Notes: a model not told the origin generated them from the letters alone. 38,628 bases of DNA from Sporichthyaceae bacterium (GCA_036493475.1 DASXPS010000012.1:1-38628), one strand, 5' to 3'. Positions 15,981-25,050 are shown, numbered from the stretch's first letter. Made by a program: numbers and translations.

Positions 15981-16142
15981 TCAGAGCCGGTTGACGAAGG
16001 TGAAGAAGCCGTCGGTCACGCTGCCCGTGCCCTGGGTCAGCTGATCCCAGCCCTTGGACACGGCATCGGCCGACTGGGCGGGTTCCTGCGCCATCGAGTA
16101 GAGCGCGAACGCCACGGCGGGGATCGCAACCATGCGCTTCAC
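15981..16142 (-). CDS. Small exported or membrane protein of 53 residues
   Basis: From GTG 16142, preceded by GGAGG at six bases. The product starts MKRMVAIPAVAFALYSMAQE and continues PAQSADAVSKGWDQLTQGTG to the end FVNRL. A short hydrophobic segment at residues 4-18 suggests a signal or single membrane anchor. Longer upstream starts lack a ribosome site. It is followed on the same strand by the PH-domain gene, so the two probably form an operon. No family recognised. Confidence 0.65.
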   Translation of the reverse strand: MKRMVAIPAVAFALYSMAQEPAQSADAVSKGWDQLTQGTGSVTDGFFTFVNRL

Positions 16143-16198
16143 GAGGCGCCTCCATGCAGTCCGATGGTGCACGGGTCCTGTCCGGCGGACCCGGTTCC

Positions 16199-16228
16199 AG
16201 ACTAAACACAGATCACTCTGGACAACAA
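16199..16228 (-). promoter_or_regulatory. Candidate sigma-70-type promoter for the small protein/PH operon
   Basis: On the minus strand TTGTTG (16228-16223) and TAGTCT (16204-16199) are separated by 18 bp. The predicted start of transcription is about 50 bases before the GTG at 16142. Pattern match only. Confidence 0.4.
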
Positions 16229-16304
16229 CTGCATCACCCGTATGCGGCAAATGCCCTGTACAAGACTATACGTGATGGGTCGATGACGCAGAGTCAGAGA
16301 TTAC

Positions 16305-17759
16305 TCAGTGCCTACCGGCCATGGCCGGTGCCTTCGCGTCGGCCGGGGAGTCCCCCAGCTCACGGATGATGTCCTCCACCCGCGCCTTGGCGTCGCCGAA
16401 CAGCATCTGAGTGTTCTCCCGGAAGAACAGTGGGTTCTGCACGCCCGCGTAGCCGGTGGCCATCGACCGCTTGAACACGATGACGTGCTTGGCCTCCCAG
16501 ACGTGCAGCACCGGCATGCCGGCGATCGGGCTGCCGGGGTCCTCCAGCGCCGCCGGATTGACGGTGTCGTTGGCACCGATGACCAGGACGACCGAGGTCT
16601 CCGCCAGGTCGTCGTTGATCTCGTCCATCTCCAGCACGATGTCGTAGGGCACCTTCGCCTCGGCCAGTAGCACGTTCATGTGGCCGGGTAGCCGGCCGGC
16701 CACCGGGTGGATGCCGAAGCGGACCTCGACGCCCTTCGCGCGCAGCTTGCGGGTGAGTTCGGCGACCGCGTACTGGGCCTGCGCGGTGGCCATGCCGTAG
16801 CCCGGCGTGATCACCACCGAGTCCGCGTCGGACAGCAGCTCGGCCACGGCGCCCGGGTCGGTCTCCCGGTGCTCCCCGTGGTCCTCGCCGGAGGCCGAGG
16901 TACCCGCCGCGACCCCGAATCCGCCCGCGATCACCGCGATGAACGAGCGGTTCATGCCCTTGCACATGATGTAGGACAGGTAGGCACCGGAGGAGCCGAC
17001 CAGCGCTCCGGTGGTGATCAGCAGGTTGTTGTCCAGCAGGAACCCCGACGCCGCCGCCGCCCAGCCCGAGTAGCTGTTCAGCATGGACACCACCACCGGC
17101 ATGTCACCGCCGCCGATGGAGGCCACCAGGTGCCAGCCCAGGGCCAACGCCAGCACGGTCACCGCGATCAGCAGGCCGAGCTTGGGCGAGCCGACGAACA
17201 CCCCGGTCAGCGCCCCGAAACCGACCAGCGCACCCAGGTTGAGCAGATTGCGGCCGGGCAGCTTCAGCGGCGCGGAGGAGATCCGCGCAGACAGCTTGAG
17301 GAAGGCCACGATCGAGCCGGTGAAGGTCACCGCGCCGATGAAAACCCCGACGAACACCTCGGCGTGATGGATCCTCAGTAACGACCCGGCGAACTCGGTT
17401 TGCCCACCGCGGTGCTCCACGTCGTAGAAGCCGTCCCAGCCCACCAGCACGGCGGCCAGACCGACGAAGCTGTGCAGCGCCGCGATCAACTCGGGCATGC
17501 CGGTCATCTCCACGACCTTGGCCCGCCACAACCCGATCGCCGCCCCGATGACCACCGCGATGATGAGCAGAATCGCCCCGGTGGAATCAATGTGACGGGT
17601 CGCCAGGCCGATCACCGCGGCCAACGCGATGACCATACCGGCGATGCCGTACACGACTCCCTGACGGGACGTCTCGTGCCGGGAGAGCCCGGCCAGGCTC
17701 AGGATGAACAGCAGCGCCGCGACGATGTAGGCGGCCTGCGCAATGGATTCGGCGTCCAT
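16305..17759 (-). CDS. pntB: NAD(P) transhydrogenase subunit beta
   Basis: 484 residues. With PntA it forms the proton-translocating transhydrogenase that makes NADPH from NADH using the proton gradient. About nine N-terminal membrane helices (domain II) are followed by the soluble NADP(H)-binding domain III. Key blocks are [62 protein letters not shown] and [18 protein letters not shown]. The ATG at 17759 follows the pntA stop by one base, so translation is coupled. Full length for the family. Confidence 0.97.
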   Translation of the reverse strand: MDAESIAQAAYIVAALLFILSLAGLSRHETSRQGVVYGIAGMVIALAAVIGLATRHIDSTGAILLIIAVVIGAAIGLWRAKVVEMTGMPELIAALHSFVGLAAVLVGWDGFYDVEHRGGQTEFAGSLLRIHHAEVFVGVFIGAVTFTGSIVAFLKLSARISSAPLKLPGRNLLNLGALVGFGALTGVFVGSPKLGLLIAVTVLALALGWHLVASIGGGDMPVVVSMLNSYSGWAAAASGFLLDNNLLITTGALVGSSGAYLSYIMCKGMNRSFIAVIAGGFGVAAGTSASGEDHGEHRETDPGAVAELLSDADSVVITPGYGMATAQAQYAVAELTRKLRAKGVEVRFGIHPVAGRLPGHMNVLLAEAKVPYDIVLEMDEINDDLAETSVVLVIGANDTVNPAALEDPGSPIAGMPVLHVWEAKHVIVFKRSMATGYAGVQNPLFFRENTQMLFGDAKARVEDIIRELGDSPADAKAPAMAGRH

Positions 17760-17760
17760 C

Positions 17761-19299
17761 TCAGCCCTTCGAAAACATGCCGAGCATCCGCCGGGTCACC
17801 GCGAACCCGCCGAACACGTTGATGGAGGCCAACAGGATCGCCACGAACGACAGCGTGCGAATCGTGGTGTCGTCCTTGCCAATCTGCAGCAGCGCGCCCA
17901 CGACGATGATCCCGGAGATCGCGTTGGTGATTGACATCAGCGGGGTGTGCAACGAGTGGTGCACCTTGCCGATCACGTAGTAGCCGATGACCACGGACAG
18001 CGTCAGCACCGTGAAGTGCTGCGGGATCGGTTCCGGGGCGAAGGCGGTGATCAGCCACAGCGCCAGCACCCCGACGCCGACCACGCCGAGTTTCACCGCC
18101 GGGGTGAAGATCGACGGCTTGGCCTTCACCGGCTCGGGCGGGGCGGCCTTCACCGCCGGCGCCGCGGAGACCTGCACCGGCGGCGGGGGCCACATGTTTC
18201 CCCCGTCGCGCACCACGGTGATGCCGCGTTGCACGACGTCGTCCATGTCGAGGACCAGCCGCCCGTCCTTTTCCGGGGTGAGCAGCTTCATCAGGTTCAC
18301 CAGGTTGGTCCCGTACAGCTGCGAGCTCTGCGCGGGCAGCCGGCCGGGCAGATCGGTGTAACCGATGATCGTCACGCCGTTGTCGGTGGTGATCACCTCG
18401 CCCTTGACGGCGCCCTCGACGTTGCCGCCCTGACTGGTGGCCATGTCAACGATCACGCTGCCCGGACGCATGGCGGCCACGTCCGCGGCGGTGATCAGCC
18501 GCGGCGCGGGACGTCCAGGAATCAGCGCGGTGGTGATGATGATGTCGACGTCGGCGGCCTGCTCGCTGTAGATCTCCGCGGCGCGCTTGTTGTAGTCCTC
18601 GGTGGTCGCGCTGGCGTAGCCGGTGCCGGACTGCTCCTGCTCGACGTCGACCGCCAGGTACTCCCCGCCCAGCGACTTGACCTGGTCGGCCACCTCGGGC
18701 CGGGGGTCGGTGGCCCGCACGATGGCGCCCAGGCTGGAGGCGGCGCCGATCGCGGCCAGCCCGGCCACGCCCGCCCCGGCGACCAGCACCTTGGCCGGCG
18801 GGACCTTGCCGGCCGCGGTGACCTGACCGGTGAAGAACCGGCCGAAGTTGTGCGCGGCCTCGATCACCGCGCGGTACCCGGCGATGTTGGCCATGGAGGA
18901 CAGCACGTCCAGGGACTGCGCGCGGGAGATGCGGGGCACCGCGTCCATGGCCAGTGCGGTGATCGGCCGGGAGCCCAACAGCTCGACGCGGTCCGGGTCC
19001 AGGGCCGGGGAGAGCAGGCTGACCAGCGTGGCGCCCTCGGGCACCTGACGGATCTCGGAGTCGGAGGGCGGGCCCACCGCGAACACGATGTCCGCGTTCC
19101 AGGCGTCGTCGGTGATCTCGGCGCCGGCGTCCTTGTACGTCCCGTCCGGGAAGCCCGCGGCCGCTCCGGCTCCGGAGGCGACGGCGACCCGGTAGCCCAG
19201 CCCGATCAGCAACTTCACGGTCGCCGGCGTGGCCGAGACCCGGGTCTCGCCCCGTCCGGACTCGTTGACCACGCCGATCAGGGCGCCTGCCTCGGTCAT
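17761..19299 (-). CDS. pntA: NAD(P) transhydrogenase subunit alpha
   Basis: 512 residues, the fused E. coli-type alpha subunit. The N-terminal NAD-binding domain I resembles alanine dehydrogenase ([20 protein letters not shown], the dinucleotide loop [33 protein letters not shown]). A Pro/Ala linker (about 380-410) leads to four C-terminal membrane helices (domain II part). Starts at ATG 19299 with GGAGAGG upstream. It lies 43 bp after upp on the same strand and directly before pntB. Confidence 0.97.
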   Translation of the reverse strand: MTEAGALIGVVNESGRGETRVSATPATVKLLIGLGYRVAVASGAGAAAGFPDGTYKDAGAEITDDAWNADIVFAVGPPSDSEIRQVPEGATLVSLLSPALDPDRVELLGSRPITALAMDAVPRISRAQSLDVLSSMANIAGYRAVIEAAHNFGRFFTGQVTAAGKVPPAKVLVAGAGVAGLAAIGAASSLGAIVRATDPRPEVADQVKSLGGEYLAVDVEQEQSGTGYASATTEDYNKRAAEIYSEQAADVDIIITTALIPGRPAPRLITAADVAAMRPGSVIVDMATSQGGNVEGAVKGEVITTDNGVTIIGYTDLPGRLPAQSSQLYGTNLVNLMKLLTPEKDGRLVLDMDDVVQRGITVVRDGGNMWPPPPVQVSAAPAVKAAPPEPVKAKPSIFTPAVKLGVVGVGVLALWLITAFAPEPIPQHFTVLTLSVVIGYYVIGKVHHSLHTPLMSITNAISGIIVVGALLQIGKDDTTIRTLSFVAILLASINVFGGFAVTRRMLGMFSKG

Positions 19300-19342
19300 T
19301 GCCTCTCCGTCCTTACTACCTACCTCTTAGCGACGCTATCGG

Positions 19343-19978
19343 TCACTCGGCGGAACCGAACAAACGGTCGCCGGCATCCCCCAGCCCCGGCGTGATGTAG
19401 CCGCGGGCGTCCAGCCCGGCGTCCAGTCCGGCCAGTACCACGGAGACGTCGGCGTCGCCAACCGCGTCGGCCAGCCGGTCCACCCCTTCCGGTGCCCCGA
19501 TCAGGCAGACCGCATGCACGGAGGCCGCGCCGCGGGCCAGCAGCAGGCCGACGGCCGCGGCCAGCGTGCCGCCGGTGGCCAGCATCGGATCGAGCACGAA
19601 GCACTGTCGACCGTCCAGGCGGGCGGGCAACCGGTCGGCGTACGTGCTGGCCAGCAAGGTGGTCTCGTCGCGCACCAGGCCGAGGAAGCCAACCTCGGCG
19701 GTGGGCAGCAGTCGCAGCATCCCGTCCAACATGCCGAGCCCGGCCCGCAGAATCGGCACCACCAAGGGCTTGGGGGCGGCCAGGCGCACGCCGTGGGCCG
19801 TGGTCAACGGGGTACGTACCGTGCACGCCTCGACCCGCACCCGCCGGGTGGACTCGTAGGCCAACAGGGTGACCAGCTCGTCGCACAGCCGACGAAACGT
19901 CGAGGAATTCGTGGCCTCGTCGCGCAGCGCGGTGAGCTTGTGCGCCACCAACGGATGATCGAGAACCTGCATCTGCAC
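19343..19978 (-). CDS. upp: Uracil phosphoribosyltransferase
   Basis: 211 residues. Converts uracil and PRPP to UMP in pyrimidine salvage. Family blocks: [20 protein letters not shown] at the start, [16 protein letters not shown], the PRPP loop [17 protein letters not shown], and the uracil site [16 protein letters not shown] at the end. The GTG at 19978 is chosen because GGAGG lies six bases upstream. The ATG two codons later would be 12 bases away, and a longer frame to 20086 adds unrelated sequence. It is the first gene of a minus-strand run with pntA and pntB. Confidence 0.95.
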   Translation of the reverse strand: MQMQVLDHPLVAHKLTALRDEATNSSTFRRLCDELVTLLAYESTRRVRVEACTVRTPLTTAHGVRLAAPKPLVVPILRAGLGMLDGMLRLLPTAEVGFLGLVRDETTLLASTYADRLPARLDGRQCFVLDPMLATGGTLAAAVGLLLARGAASVHAVCLIGAPEGVDRLADAVGDADVSVVLAGLDAGLDARGYITPGLGDAGDRLFGSAE

Positions 19979-20028
19979 CGCGTACCTCCGGTTTAGCCCG
20001 GTGGGACAGTCGGGGTAGACCCTGCCGT

Positions 20029-20211
20029 ATGAACGAGGGCAGCGAACGCAACCGGTCCATCGATCCGCTGATCTGGGAACGGGCACAACGTCGCGCCCGT
20101 CTGCTGGACGAGCTGATCGAGGCTCGCGACTTGCTCAACCGGGTCGCGCCCCGGCGTGCCGCGTCGGCCCGCAGACGGGCCGCACTGCGCGCGCTCACCT
20201 TTCGCCGGTGA
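20029..20211 (+). CDS. Small basic protein of 60 residues, unknown
   Basis: [20 protein letters not shown] is followed by an Arg/Leu-rich helical segment ([20 protein letters not shown]) and a highly basic end. GC-rich third positions fit a real gene. There is no Shine-Dalgarno site. TAGACC ends eight bases before the ATG, so a leaderless transcript is possible. It is divergent from upp by 50 bp. No family recognised; could be spurious. Confidence 0.45.
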   Translation: MNEGSERNRSIDPLIWERAQRRARLLDELIEARDLLNRVAPRRAASARRRAALRALTFRR

Positions 20212-20288
20212 ATCGAGGGTGCCCCGCAGCGCCGTGATCTGTAAGGATGCCCGGGTGAGGCACGGGCACGCCGCTGTCGGGAGTCGTT

Positions 20289-20774
20289 ATGGCGGATGAC
20301 GCAACCGACTTCGCCGTGGTGGTCTACCGCGACGACGATCGGTGGGAAGCCGACGCCCTGCCCCGCACTGTGGGCGGTGACCTCGACGAACTCGTCGAGG
20401 CCGCCCGCCGCCAGTCCGGCGGCGGCGGAGCGATCGGTTTCGTGTCCATCGAGGACGACTTCTTCGTTGCGGTGCGGATACACGGCCGCGATGTCTCACT
20501 GCTGTTGTCCGACATCACCGCGGCCGGCGAATCGCCGTTGGCCGGGGAGGTGCTCGAGGCACTCGATCTGCCGCTGCCCGGGCCCGAGGACGAGCGGGTG
20601 CAACCGGCCGGCGATCTGACGATTTTCTCTGACCTCGGCCTACCGGCCATGGAGCTCGGCGCGCTGTGCGACGACCTGGACCTGTACCCCGACCAGATGC
20701 TGGACAGCATCGCGTCGCGGTTGGGTTTCGCCGACGCATTCCGGCGAGCCGTCGACTCCGCGCTGGCGGACTGA
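20289..20774 (+). CDS. tRNA adenosine deaminase-associated protein, copy 1
   Basis: 161 residues. Opens MADDATDFAVVVYRDDDRWE, the strand pattern of the small acidic proteins found next to tadA in actinobacteria. The middle is IGFVSIEDDFFVAVRIHGRD. The end (LGLPAMELGALCDDLDLYPD, then ASRLGFADAFRRAVD) is a helical region. GGGAG lies five bases before the ATG. A paralogue follows 52 bp downstream, and tadA after that. The association name comes from gene neighbourhood; a biochemical role is not established. Confidence 0.85.
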   Translation: MADDATDFAVVVYRDDDRWEADALPRTVGGDLDELVEAARRQSGGGGAIGFVSIEDDFFVAVRIHGRDVSLLLSDITAAGESPLAGEVLEALDLPLPGPEDERVQPAGDLTIFSDLGLPAMELGALCDDLDLYPDQMLDSIASRLGFADAFRRAVDSALAD

Positions 20775-20826
20775 GCAACCATCAGAAAGAGCGTGCTGTT
20801 CGGATCGACCTGTGTGGGAGCGAGAA

Positions 20827-21348
20827 GTGGGGTACTTCGCGGTCGTACTCACCCGTGACGAGGACGAGTGGGAGACCAACGACATCGAACTCGACGCGGT
20901 CGAGTCTCTGGACGACCTGGCCGACGCGATGCGGGACACCGCCGACATCGACAGCGACGGCCCGGTCCTCCTGCTGCTCGAGCAGGAGGATCTGTGGTTC
21001 GCGGTGGTCCGGGTGGACGGTGAGGACGACCCACGGGTCTTCGTCTCCGACCGCTCCGCCATCGAGCATTCCGCCTACGCGGAGATGCTGCTCGAAGCGG
21101 CGGAGTCCGAGGAGGACACGCTGGACGTGGACGACCTCGACTCCGACTCCGCCTCCGAGGACGAGGACGAGCGCGACAGCGGGGTGGACGACGGCCCGGT
21201 CGGCGACCTGGAGATCCTGGTTGACCTCGGCACCAGTGCCGAGGTGCTGCGCGAGCTGTGCGAGAGCAAGGGCGTGCTGCCCTCGGAGGCGTTGACCACC
21301 CTGGCCGAGCGGGCCGGGGCGGCCGGCGCGCTGGAGACCGTCCGCTGA
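20827..21348 (+). CDS. tRNA adenosine deaminase-associated protein, copy 2
   Basis: 173 residues from GTG 20827, which has GGGAG six bases upstream; GTG 20812 is a weaker option. It starts MGYFAVVLTRDEDEWETNDI, parallel to copy 1. A central acidic low-complexity stretch (about 95-125, many Asp/Glu/Ser) is absent from copy 1. The C-terminus (VDLGTSAEVLRELCESKGVL, SEALTTLAERAGAAGAL) matches the helical end of copy 1. Its stop overlaps the extended reading frame of tadA, consistent with coupled translation. Confidence 0.85.
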   Translation: MGYFAVVLTRDEDEWETNDIELDAVESLDDLADAMRDTADIDSDGPVLLLLEQEDLWFAVVRVDGEDDPRVFVSDRSAIEHSAYAEMLLEAAESEEDTLDVDDLDSDSASEDEDERDSGVDDGPVGDLEILVDLGTSAEVLRELCESKGVLPSEALTTLAERAGAAGALETVR

Positions 21349-21371
21349 GGCCCTCTCCCTGGGACGAGGCC

Positions 21372-21806
21372 ATGGAGGCCGCGCTGGCCCTCGCGCGCGC
21401 CGCGCCCTACCGCGGGGACGTCCCGGTCGGTGCTGTGGTGCTCGCCCCCGGCGGCTCGGTGATCGGTCAGGGCCACAACCGTCGGGAGGCCCTGGGCGAC
21501 CCGACCGCGCACGCCGAGGTGCTGGCGCTGCGCGCGGCCGCGGTGAACCGTGGGTCGTGGCGGCTGTCCGGCTGCACGATGGTGGTGACGTTGGAGCCGT
21601 GCACCATGTGCGCCGGCGCGATCGGTCTGGCGCGGCTGGATCGGCTGGTTTACGGCGCCGTGGACCCGAAGGCCGGGGCCGTCGAGTCGTTGTGGGATGT
21701 GCTGCGCGACCGTCGGTTGAACCACCGCCCAGAGGTGGTCAGCGGTGTGCTCGCGGCCCAATCCGCGGCCCTGCTGCGGGAGTTCTTCGACGCGCACCGC
21801 GACTGA
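21372..21806 (+). CDS. tadA: tRNA-specific adenosine deaminase
   Basis: 144 residues from ATG 21372. Deaminates A34 to inosine in tRNA-Arg(ACG). The zinc site is His47-Ala-Glu49 (PTAHAEVLAL) and Pro76-Cys77-Thr-Met-Cys80 (LEPCTMCAGA), with Glu49 the proton shuttle. The family's first helix usually begins a few residues earlier (WDEAM here), so the true start may lie upstream. In that frame the only candidate near the previous stop is a CTG at 21345 (CTGA overlap), giving 153 residues. The gene follows the two TadA-associated proteins and precedes a tRNA gene. Confidence 0.93.
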   Translation: MEAALALARAAPYRGDVPVGAVVLAPGGSVIGQGHNRREALGDPTAHAEVLALRAAAVNRGSWRLSGCTMVVTLEPCTMCAGAIGLARLDRLVYGAVDPKAGAVESLWDVLRDRRLNHRPEVVSGVLAAQSAALLREFFDAHRD

Positions 21807-21829
21807 CCCCGGCTGCTATCGTCACCGGC

Positions 21830-21917
21830 GGTGGCGTGTCCGAGCGGCCGAAGGAGCGCGCCTCGAAAGCGCGTGATGTGCAAGCATCCGAGGGTTCAAA
21901 TCCCTCCGCCACCGCCA
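21830..21917 (+). tRNA. tRNA-Ser (anticodon CGA)
   Basis: Acceptor arms GGTGGCG (21830-21836) and CGCCACC (21907-21913) pair fully, discriminator is G, and CCA is encoded (21915-21917). The anticodon stem-loop GCGCGCCTCGAAAGCGCGT presents CGA. A long variable arm (GATGTGCAAGCATC) and the T-loop GGGTTCAAATCCC are present. The 88-base length and variable arm are those of a class II serine tRNA reading UCG. Confidence 0.96.
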
Positions 21918-22001
21918 ACACGAGCGGCGCGGTTCCCCGGGGGCCCGCCGCTCGTCGCCGTTCCCGCCCCGCCCTCACGCCCCCGCCCTCACGCCCCCCA
22001 G

Positions 22002-22067
22002 GAACACAAACGCAACTGGTGGGGCGTTTCCGTGCCGACGATCGCCTCCCGAGTCACGTTTGTGTTC
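22002..22067. repeat. Palindromic element, left copy (flanks DUF559 gene)
   Basis: 66 bp. The arms GAACACAAACG (22002-22012) and CGTTTGTGTTC (22057-22067) pair perfectly. Just inside, the ends differ (CAACT on the left, AGTCA on the right), giving the element a direction. A second 66-bp copy lies in the opposite orientation at 23017-23082. Confidence 0.8.
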
Positions 22068-22162
22068 TGAGGTGGCGCGCTTCGCCGCCACCCGCGCCGA
22101 GGCTTATCCACAGGCGCGCGGTTCGGCCGCGCGCCGCGGCCCCATCGGGGAGGCTCCGCCCC

Positions 22163-23002
22163 GTGGATCCGGTGGAGGCGCTTCTGCGGTGCGGCGGTGC
22201 GGCGCGCGTGTCGCGGTTGAACGCGATGGGCGTGCGCCGGCGAACACTGCGCGGGGCCTGCGACCGGGGCGACGTCGTGGCGATCGGCGGGGGCGGGTTC
22301 GCTGTCCCGGATGCCGACCCGCGGTTGGCGGCGGCCGTGACATTGGGCGGGGTGCTCTCCCACGGCTCCGCCGCCGACTGGCACGGCTTCGAGTTGTGGC
22401 GACCGCTCAACGTGCTTCACGTGACGGTTCCGGCCGGCACCACCGTCACGACAGCCGGAGTGTGGGTGCACCGGGGGCGGCTCAAGCCCGCGGATGTGGA
22501 TCCGTTCACGCCGGTAACGCGCCCCCTGCGCACGCTGCTGGACTGCGCCCGTCGGATGCCCTTCTGCGATGCCGTCGTCGTCATCGACAGCGCGCTGCGC
22601 AAGCGTGCCGTCCATGACGCGTCGCTGCGCGCCGCAGCCGAGGCGGCCGGCGGCCCTGGCTCGAGCCGGTTACGCCGAGCCGTGCGGCACGCAGATGCGT
22701 TGGCCGGCTCCGGGATGGAGACCGTGCTTCGACTGCTGATCGACCTGCTCGACGCGGAGGTGCAGAGCCAGGTCCTCATCCCGGGCGTCGGCAAGGTCGA
22801 CCTCCTCATCAACGGCTGGTTGGTCATCGAGGCCGATGGCTTCGAGTTTCACTCCGATCGGGAGGCGTATCGCAACGACCGCCGTCGCGACAACGCTGTT
22901 TCCGAGCGCGGTTACGTCCGGCTGCGGTTCTCGTGGGAGGACCTCAGGTCACGTCGGCCCGAGGTGTTGCGGCAGATCCAGCGCGTGCTGGCGCTGCGGT
23001 AG
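22163..23002 (+). CDS. DUF559 (VSR-like) endonuclease-domain protein with AbiEi-like N-terminus
   Basis: 279 residues. The N-terminus (about 1-100) resembles the winged-helix part of AbiEi-type antitoxin-like proteins: ALLRCGGAARVSRLNAMGVR, then GDVVAIGGGGFAVPDADPRL and SHGSAADWHGFELWRPLNVL. The C-terminus is a DUF559/very-short-patch-repair-like PD-(D/E)xK nuclease fold: GKVDLLINGWLVIEADGFEF, HSDREAYRNDRRRDNAV, GYVRLRFSWEDL, with acidic residues placed as a metal site (VDLLI ... EADG). GTG 22163 has GGGGAGG about nine bases upstream. The gene is bracketed by inverted copies of a palindrome. DNA cleavage activity is inferred; no AbiEii-type toxin partner is adjacent. Confidence 0.8.
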   Translation: MDPVEALLRCGGAARVSRLNAMGVRRRTLRGACDRGDVVAIGGGGFAVPDADPRLAAAVTLGGVLSHGSAADWHGFELWRPLNVLHVTVPAGTTVTTAGVWVHRGRLKPADVDPFTPVTRPLRTLLDCARRMPFCDAVVVIDSALRKRAVHDASLRAAAEAAGGPGSSRLRRAVRHADALAGSGMETVLRLLIDLLDAEVQSQVLIPGVGKVDLLINGWLVIEADGFEFHSDREAYRNDRRRDNAVSERGYVRLRFSWEDLRSRRPEVLRQIQRVLALR

Positions 23003-23016
23003 ACCGCGCCCTCCCA

Positions 23017-23082
23017 GAACACAAACGTGACTCAGGTGGCGTCGCGCTGCCGGAAATGACCCCACGAGTTGCGTTTGTGATC
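23017..23082. repeat. Palindromic element, right copy (inverted relative to left)
   Basis: 66 bp. The arms GAACACAAACG (23017-23027) and CGTTTGTGATC (23072-23082) pair with one mismatch. Its reverse complement matches the left copy closely at both ends (21 of the first 23 bases, and the last 17 bases GAGTCACGTTTGTGTTC), while the centre has diverged. It starts 14 bp after the endonuclease stop. Confidence 0.8.
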
Positions 23083-23180
23083 CCAGGGGGCGCGGCCTCG
23101 GGGCTCCCGGGTGGCACCTAAGCGGACTCCAACGTTCGGCCCATTGGGCTCGATCCGTCCGTCCGATCCGCATGTGTCCG

Positions 23181-23208
23181 TTTCCGACGAACCTGAACGA
23201 GACATATT
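23181..23208 (+). promoter_or_regulatory. Candidate promoter of the ABC transporter operon
   Basis: TTTCCG (23181-23186) and CATATT (23203-23208) with 16-bp spacing, about 18 bp before the ATG at 23226 with a GGGGGAG ribosome site between. Pattern match only. Confidence 0.3.
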
Positions 23209-23225
23209 CAGGGGGAGCGGACACG

Positions 23226-24212
23226 ATGAACGCGCACAGCGGGGCGATCCCGCACCAGGCCACCGGGGGTGGGGCCGCAGGTGTCATTCGCGCCGGGGGC
23301 ACCATCCGGGTGGAGAACCTGGTCAAGCAGTACGGCAGCACCAAGGCCGTCGATGAGCTGAGCTTCGAGGTTGCGCCGGGTCAGGTGACCGGCTTCCTCG
23401 GCCCGAACGGGGCCGGGAAGACCACCACCATGCGCTGCATCCTCGGTCTGGACGCGCCGAGCAGTGGCCGCGTCACCGTCGGGGGCCGCGCCTACCGTGA
23501 CCTGCCCGCGCCGCTGCGCGAGGTCGGGGCGCTGGTCGACGCGGGTGCCGTGCACCCGAAGCGGACCGCGTACAACCACCTGCTGGCGCTGGCGCAGAGC
23601 AACCGCATCCCCGCCGGCCGGGTCGACGAGGTACTCGGCATGGTCGGCCTGGAGTCCGTCGCGGGCAAGCGCGTCGGCGGGTTCTCCCTCGGCATGAACC
23701 AGCGACTGGGTATCGCCGCGGCGCTGCTGGGTGACCCGCCGGTGCTGATGTTCGACGAGCCGGTCAACGGCCTGGACCCGGAGGGCATCGTCTGGGTGCG
23801 CAAGTTCATGCAGGCGCTGGCCGCCGAGGGCCGCACGGTCTTCGTGTCCAGCCACCTGATGAGCGAGATGGCGCTGATGGCCGAGCACGTCATCGTGATC
23901 GGCCGCGGCCGACTGCTGCGCGACCAGACCGTCGCGGAGTTCGTCGAGACCAGCTCCGAGTACCACGTCCGGGTCCGCGCCCGCGACCTGATCGCGCTGG
24001 AGTCGGCGTTGACCGAGGCCGGTGGCCGGGTGCGCGCCGACGAGGAGGGCGGCCTGGAGGTCTTCGGGCTGGAGGCCGCCGCCATCGGTGAGCTGGCCGC
24101 GAGCCGCTACATCGCCCTGCACGAGCTGAGCCCGCAGCGCGGCTCATTGGAAGAGGCCTTCATGAAGTTGACCCAGGACAGCGTCGAGTACTCCGCGAGC
24201 GTGAAGTCATGA
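23226..24212 (+). CDS. ABC transporter ATP-binding protein
   Basis: 328 residues. Walker A is GPNGAGKT (59-66), the signature loop is FSLGMNQRLG, and Walker B is VLMFDEPVNGLDPEG. A switch His is in VFVSSHLMSEM. A C-terminal domain of about 85 residues (DLIALESALTEAGGRVRADE, LHELSPQRGSLEEAFMKLT) is typical of the CcmA/BcrA-type exporters. The ATG at 23226 is chosen over the frame extension to 23172 because GGGGGAG precedes it. The stop overlaps the permease start (ATGA). Probably an exporter of a lipid, drug or peptide; the substrate is not shown. Confidence 0.93.
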   Translation: MNAHSGAIPHQATGGGAAGVIRAGGTIRVENLVKQYGSTKAVDELSFEVAPGQVTGFLGPNGAGKTTTMRCILGLDAPSSGRVTVGGRAYRDLPAPLREVGALVDAGAVHPKRTAYNHLLALAQSNRIPAGRVDEVLGMVGLESVAGKRVGGFSLGMNQRLGIAAALLGDPPVLMFDEPVNGLDPEGIVWVRKFMQALAAEGRTVFVSSHLMSEMALMAEHVIVIGRGRLLRDQTVAEFVETSSEYHVRVRARDLIALESALTEAGGRVRADEEGGLEVFGLEAAAIGELAASRYIALHELSPQRGSLEEAFMKLTQDSVEYSASVKS

Positions 24213-25030
24213 GCACCATCACCGCCCCTGTTGCCGTCCGGGAGGACCGCGACGGCGCCCGCTTCAGCGACGTGCTGCGCTCGGAGTGGACGAAGCTGCG
24301 CAGTGTCCCGTCGACGATGTGGACGATCCTGGTCGCCTTCGCGGTGTGCCTGGGCCTGAGCGCGCTGATCAGCGCGGTCACCGCCCACGCCTACGCGCAG
24401 GGCAAGCAGGACGTCATGCACAACTGGGACCCGACCAACATCTCCACCTCCGGTGGCGCACTGGCCCAGTTGGCCATCGCCGTCCTCGGCACGCTGGTGA
24501 TCACCTCGGAGTACGCCACCCGGTCCATCCGGCTCAGCCTGGCCGCGGTGCCCAAGCGCGCGCACCTGCTCGCGGCCAAGGCGGTCGTGGTGGGCGCGGT
24601 GTCGCTGATCGTCGGTGAGGTCATGGCCTTCGCGTCGTTCCTCATCGGCCAGGCGATCATCTCCGGCAAGGCGCCGACGGCGAGCCTGTCCGACGCGTCG
24701 GTGTTTCGCGCGGTGGCCGGTTGCGGCATCTACTGCGGCGCGATCGCGCTGCTGGGCATGGCGCTGGGCGCACTGCTGCGCAGCACCGCGGCGGCGATCA
24801 CCTCGCTGGTTGCTCTGCTGTACGTGCTGCCCGGCCTGACCCAGGCGCTGCCGTCCGGCCTGCGCGACCCGATTACGAAGTTCTGGCCGACCATCGCCGG
24901 CAGCAACATCACCAACGTGGTGCAGCAGGACAACCAGCTCGGCCCCTGGGCCGGCATGGCCGTCATGCTCACCTTTGTCGCCGCCGTGCTGGCCCTCGCG
25001 AACTGGCGGCTGACCAGCAAGGACGCGTGA
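24209..25030 (+). CDS. ABC transporter permease (ABC-2 type)
   Basis: 273 residues with about six membrane helices. A cytoplasmic start (FSDVLRSEWTKLRSVPSTMW) is the common opening of ABC-2 permeases paired with BcrA-like ATPases. Helices include TILVAFAVCLGLSALISAVT, LAQLAIAVLGTLVITSEYAT, GIYCGAIALLGMALGALLRS and a final MAVMLTFVAAVLALANWRL. The start overlaps the ATPase stop by four bases. A strong hairpin follows the gene. Confidence 0.93.
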   Translation: MSTITAPVAVREDRDGARFSDVLRSEWTKLRSVPSTMWTILVAFAVCLGLSALISAVTAHAYAQGKQDVMHNWDPTNISTSGGALAQLAIAVLGTLVITSEYATRSIRLSLAAVPKRAHLLAAKAVVVGAVSLIVGEVMAFASFLIGQAIISGKAPTASLSDASVFRAVAGCGIYCGAIALLGMALGALLRSTAAAITSLVALLYVLPGLTQALPSGLRDPITKFWPTIAGSNITNVVQQDNQLGPWAGMAVMLTFVAAVLALANWRLTSKDA

Positions 25031-25050
25031 GCAGCACCACCCCGTAACGC

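Noticed and set aside
22163-23002. Complete AbiE toxin-antitoxin pair
   Set aside because: Only an AbiEi-like N-terminus is present, fused to a nuclease-like domain. No AbiEii nucleotidyltransferase gene lies on either side.
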